54,691 nucleotides of DNA. Origin: JAGTVG01 sp964389805. GTDB taxonomy: Bacteria > Bacteroidota > Bacteroidia > Cytophagales > Cyclobacteriaceae. The stretch lies in assembly GCA_964389805.1 (NCBI GenBank), contig CAYMFU010000181.1:1-54691 (forward strand), given 5' to 3'. The notes below the pieces were generated by a model that was given only the letters and a program-made list of their open reading frames with translations, had not been told where the DNA came from and made no database searches. Shown piece after piece: positions 52,320 to 54,691 of this stretch; position 1 is the first letter of the stretch; each line of letters begins with the position of its first letter. A program made the position numbers and the translations under genes.

Positions 52320-54691
52320 TTGGCTGAAGCAAAAGTTCTCGATCAAATAAAGGTCCCTGCAAAAGATATCCTGGAAGATTACAGGATCTCTGTATTAAGC
52401 CGGGAAACCAGTCTGATTGGAAAAAAAGAAGTATTTATGGGGAAAGCTAAATTCGGGATTTTTGGTGACGGAAAAGAAGTTCCCCAGTTGGCTATGGCCA
52501 GGGTTTTCCAGAATGGAGACCATCGATCAGGATATTACAGGGATCAGACATTTATGTTCGCTATTGGGGAGTTAACTGTTCAGCAATATTTTGCTCAACT
52601 TTTTGCCCATACCGATATCGAAGCTGATCCATCTTCAGCGGGAAGGTTGATGAACAGTCATTTTGCCACAAGAATGCTTGACGAAGCCGGAAAATGGAAA
52701 AAACTAGCTTCCCTGAAAAATTCATCGTCTGATATATCTCCCACCGGTGCACAAATGTCGCGCCTTGTTGGGCTTGCCTTTGCATCTAAATTATACCGAA
52801 ACAATCCTGATCTGGGAGAACTTAAAGATTTCTCTGTCAATGGAAATGAAATAGCATTTGGAACAATAGGAAATGCGGCGACCTCAGAAGGGTGTTTTTT
52901 TGAAGCGGTTAATGCTGCGGGTGTATTACAGATCCCAATGGTATTGTCTGTATGGGATGACGGATATGGAATTTCGGTTCCCAATAAATTTCATACAATT
53001 AAAGAAGATATAGGCAAAGCACTGAAGGGCTTTCAGCGTGAAAAGAATGGGAATGGGCTTGAAGTGGTTCAGGTTAAAGGCTGGGATTATCTAGCATGTG
53101 TTGAAGCGTTCGTGAAGGCAACTAAGTTAGCCCGCGAAGAACATATCCCTTCCTTAATCCATTTTATAGAATTAACGCAGCCTTTGGGACACTCTACTTC
53201 TGGATCGCACGAACGATACAAATCAAAGGAGCGTCTGGAATGGGAAAACGAATACGACTGCAATATTAAGTTCAGGAAATGGATCCTGGAGAACCAAATT
53301 GCTAGTGAAGTAGAACTGGAAAAGATTGAAAAAGAATCAAAACTCCAGGCAAAGGCTGAAAAAGATAAGGCATGGGCAGAATATCTTGAAAGCATAAAAC
53401 ATGACCAAATTGAAGCAGCAAAGATCATAACTACGGTAGCCCAGAAATCTAAATACCGCAGAGAGATCCTGAACATCAAAGCCGATTTGGCAAAAATTCA
53501 TAATCCTCTAAAGCTAGATTTCTTTAAAGCGGTTAAGCAAACACTAATACTGACAAGGAAGGAAAAAATTCCACAAAGACAAAGACTAGTAAATTGGTTA
53601 TCTAAGATTAACGATGATAATCAGAAGTTTTATTCATCACACTTATACAGTGAGTCGGAAAATTCTTCGTTAAATATAGAGGTAGTTAATCCTGTTTATT
53701 CTGAAGATTCAAAATCGGTGGACGGGAGAGAGGTCTTGCAGGCATTTTTTGATAAGGCACTCGAAAGGGATAAAACAGTTCTGGCTTTTGGTGAAGATGT
53801 CGGGAAGATAGGGGATGTAAACCAGGCATTTGCTGGATTACAAGAAAAACACGGTGACATGCGTGTTATGGATACTGGAATACGCGAGACAACTATTATT
53901 GGAGAGGGGATAGGGCTGGCCATGCGTGGCTTAAGGCCAATTGCAGAAATTCAATATTTGGATTATTTGATTTTCGCGATTCAAACCTTATCCGATGATC
54001 TGGCAACACTTCATTACCGGACCAAAGGTGGACAGAAAGCTCCGATGATTATCAGGACCAGAGGACATAGACTGGAAGGTGTGTGGCATTCCGGTTCTCC
54101 AATGGGGATGATCCTGAATAGTCTAAGAGGAATCAATATACTTGTTCCCAGGGATATGACCAGAGCCGCTGGCTTTTATAATACAATGTTACAATCTGAT
54201 GACCCTGCCTTAATTATTGAAGTTTTAAATGGTTATCGATTGAAGGAAAGAATTCCGGATAATTTGATGGATTCCACAGTACCGGTTGGTGTGCCTGAAA
54301 TCCTGAGAAGAGGTTCGGATATAACAATTGTTACATACGGTGCAATGTGCAGGATTGTTATGAACGCGGCTGAAGAACTTGAGAAGATCGGGATTTCCCT
54401 TGAAGTTATTGATGTGCAAACGCTGATCCCTTTTGATATCCATCATAAAATTGTGGAATCACTTAAGAAAACTAATCGGATTGTTTTTGCAGATGAAGAT
54501 GTACCAGGAGGAGCATCTGCTTATATGATGCAAAAAGTGCTTGAAGAACAAAATGGATATCATTATCTGGATTCAAAACCTATCACCTTAACTTCTAAAG
54601 AACATCGTCCTGCCTACGGTTCCGATGGGGATTATTTCTCTAAAGCAAATGCAGAAGATGTTTTTGACTATGTATATGCAATGATGAATGA
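52320..54691 (+). CDS. fused E1 alpha/beta 2-oxoacid dehydrogenase (3' end beyond window)
   Basis: Thiamine diphosphate-dependent E1 component of a 2-oxoacid (probably branched-chain) dehydrogenase complex, with alpha and beta subunits joined in one chain. 790 codons are present and the frame is still open at the right edge; the fused family is about 800 aa, so little is missing. The alpha half has ATSEGCFFEAVNAAG and VLSVWDDGYGISVP at the cofactor site, and GHSTSGSHERY. The beta half begins near residue 470 with REVLQAFFDKALERDKTVLAFGEDVG, then GIRETTIIGEGIGLAMRGLRPIAEIQY and ADEDVPGGASAYMMQ. The start is TTG at 52320, as no ATG is in frame between the promoter and the conserved region. E2/E3 genes are not in the window. 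Confidence 0.92.
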   Translation, partial: MAEAKVLDQIKVPAKDILEDYRISVLSRETSLIGKKEVFMGKAKFGIFGDGKEVPQLAMARVFQNGDHRSGYYRDQTFMFAIGELTVQQYFAQLFAHTDIEADPSSAGRLMNSHFATRMLDEAGKWKKLASLKNSSSDISPTGAQMSRLVGLAFASKLYRNNPDLGELKDFSVNGNEIAFGTIGNAATSEGCFFEAVNAAGVLQIPMVLSVWDDGYGISVPNKFHTIKEDIGKALKGFQREKNGNGLEVVQVKGWDYLACVEAFVKATKLAREEHIPSLIHFIELTQPLGHSTSGSHERYKSKERLEWENEYDCNIKFRKWILENQIASEVELEKIEKESKLQAKAEKDKAWAEYLESIKHDQIEAAKIITTVAQKSKYRREILNIKADLAKIHNPLKLDFFKAVKQTLILTRKEKIPQRQRLVNWLSKINDDNQKFYSSHLYSESENSSLNIEVVNPVYSEDSKSVDGREVLQAFFDKALERDKTVLAFGEDVGKIGDVNQAFAGLQEKHGDMRVMDTGIRETTIIGEGIGLAMRGLRPIAEIQYLDYLIFAIQTLSDDLATLHYRTKGGQKAPMIIRTRGHRLEGVWHSGSPMGMILNSLRGINILVPRDMTRAAGFYNTMLQSDDPALIIEVLNGYRLKERIPDNLMDSTVPVGVPEILRRGSDITIVTYGAMCRIVMNAAEELEKIGISLEVIDVQTLIPFDIHHKIVESLKKTNRIVFADEDVPGGASAYMMQKVLEEQNGYHYLDSKPITLTSKEHRPAYGSDGDYFSKANAEDVFDYVYAMMN

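Noticed and set aside
1..54691. tRNA, rRNA, insertion sequence or prophage genes
   Set aside because: No TψC-like GTTCGA context with a cloverleaf, no transposase or phage proteins, and no terminal inverted repeats flanking a gene were seen by eye; a small RNA could still be missed.

Overview
The window reads as chromosomal DNA of a member of the Bacteroidota, probably a Cytophagales-like marine or soil bacterium (class-level placement is inference). Supporting signs: AT-rich DNA; many upstream regions carrying the Bacteroidota promoter motif TAnnTTTG rather than Shine-Dalgarno sites; frequent TTG/GTG starts; a type IX secretion (T9SS) plug protein; a giant adhesin ending in a gliding-motility type B C-terminal domain; a Fib_succ_major lipoprotein; a PUR/DUF3276 protein; and a fused E1 alpha/beta 2-oxoacid dehydrogenase. 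I see no rRNA, tRNA, insertion sequence, prophage or CRISPR array.

Layout. 1-6.9 kb: partial lhgO, a glycosidase-like lipoprotein, a CoA-transferase, a FISUMP lipoprotein, lipoprotein MsrB and a small basic lipoprotein. 6.9-10.6 kb: a signalling module of TPR sensor kinase, Hpt protein and sigma-54 response regulator. 10.6-11.9 kb: a possible micro-ORF, a TerB-like protein and a rhomboid protease. 12.0-16.4 kb: hisGDCB on the minus strand. 16.6-21.2 kb: polyprenol-phosphate mannosyltransferase-like GT2, LolC/E-like permease, NamZ-like muramidase, fmt and folA. 21.4-24.4 kb: a membrane zinc-ribbon protein, a GIY-YIG-like protein, an APS reductase and an NAD-epimerase. 24.5-30.7 kb: a small secreted protein and the 1912-aa T9SS adhesin with six identical-length 87-aa repeats. 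30.7-33.6 kb: LuxC-like acyl-CoA reductase, dicluster ferredoxin, DUF58 and DUF3276 proteins, and a clear intrinsic terminator. 33.7-38.2 kb: AI-2E transporter-like protein, ychF, a lone cas6 and the T9SS plug protein. 38.3-43.2 kb: an ECF sigma factor with a membrane anti-sigma/beta-barrel protein, two lipoproteins and an outer-membrane protein. 43.2-54.7 kb: ABC-F ATPase, murB, an unknown secreted protein, an 11-repeat Ig-like protein, ald and the E1 gene, which runs off the right edge.

How the genes fit together. Much of the window is housekeeping (histidine, folate and formyl-Met metabolism, murein, alanine, branched-chain or 2-oxoacid oxidation), interleaved with cell-envelope functions (lipoproteins, T9SS cargo and plug, lipoprotein release). 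The items most worth a second look are the lone cas6 with no array or partner genes, the kinase/Hpt/sigma-54 regulator module whose kinase lacks a recognisable H-box, the indel-free repeat array in the adhesin with its stand-alone N-terminal paralogue, and the ECF sigma locus whose second gene appears to join an anti-sigma region to a beta-barrel. I did not find one system that I can confidently call new.
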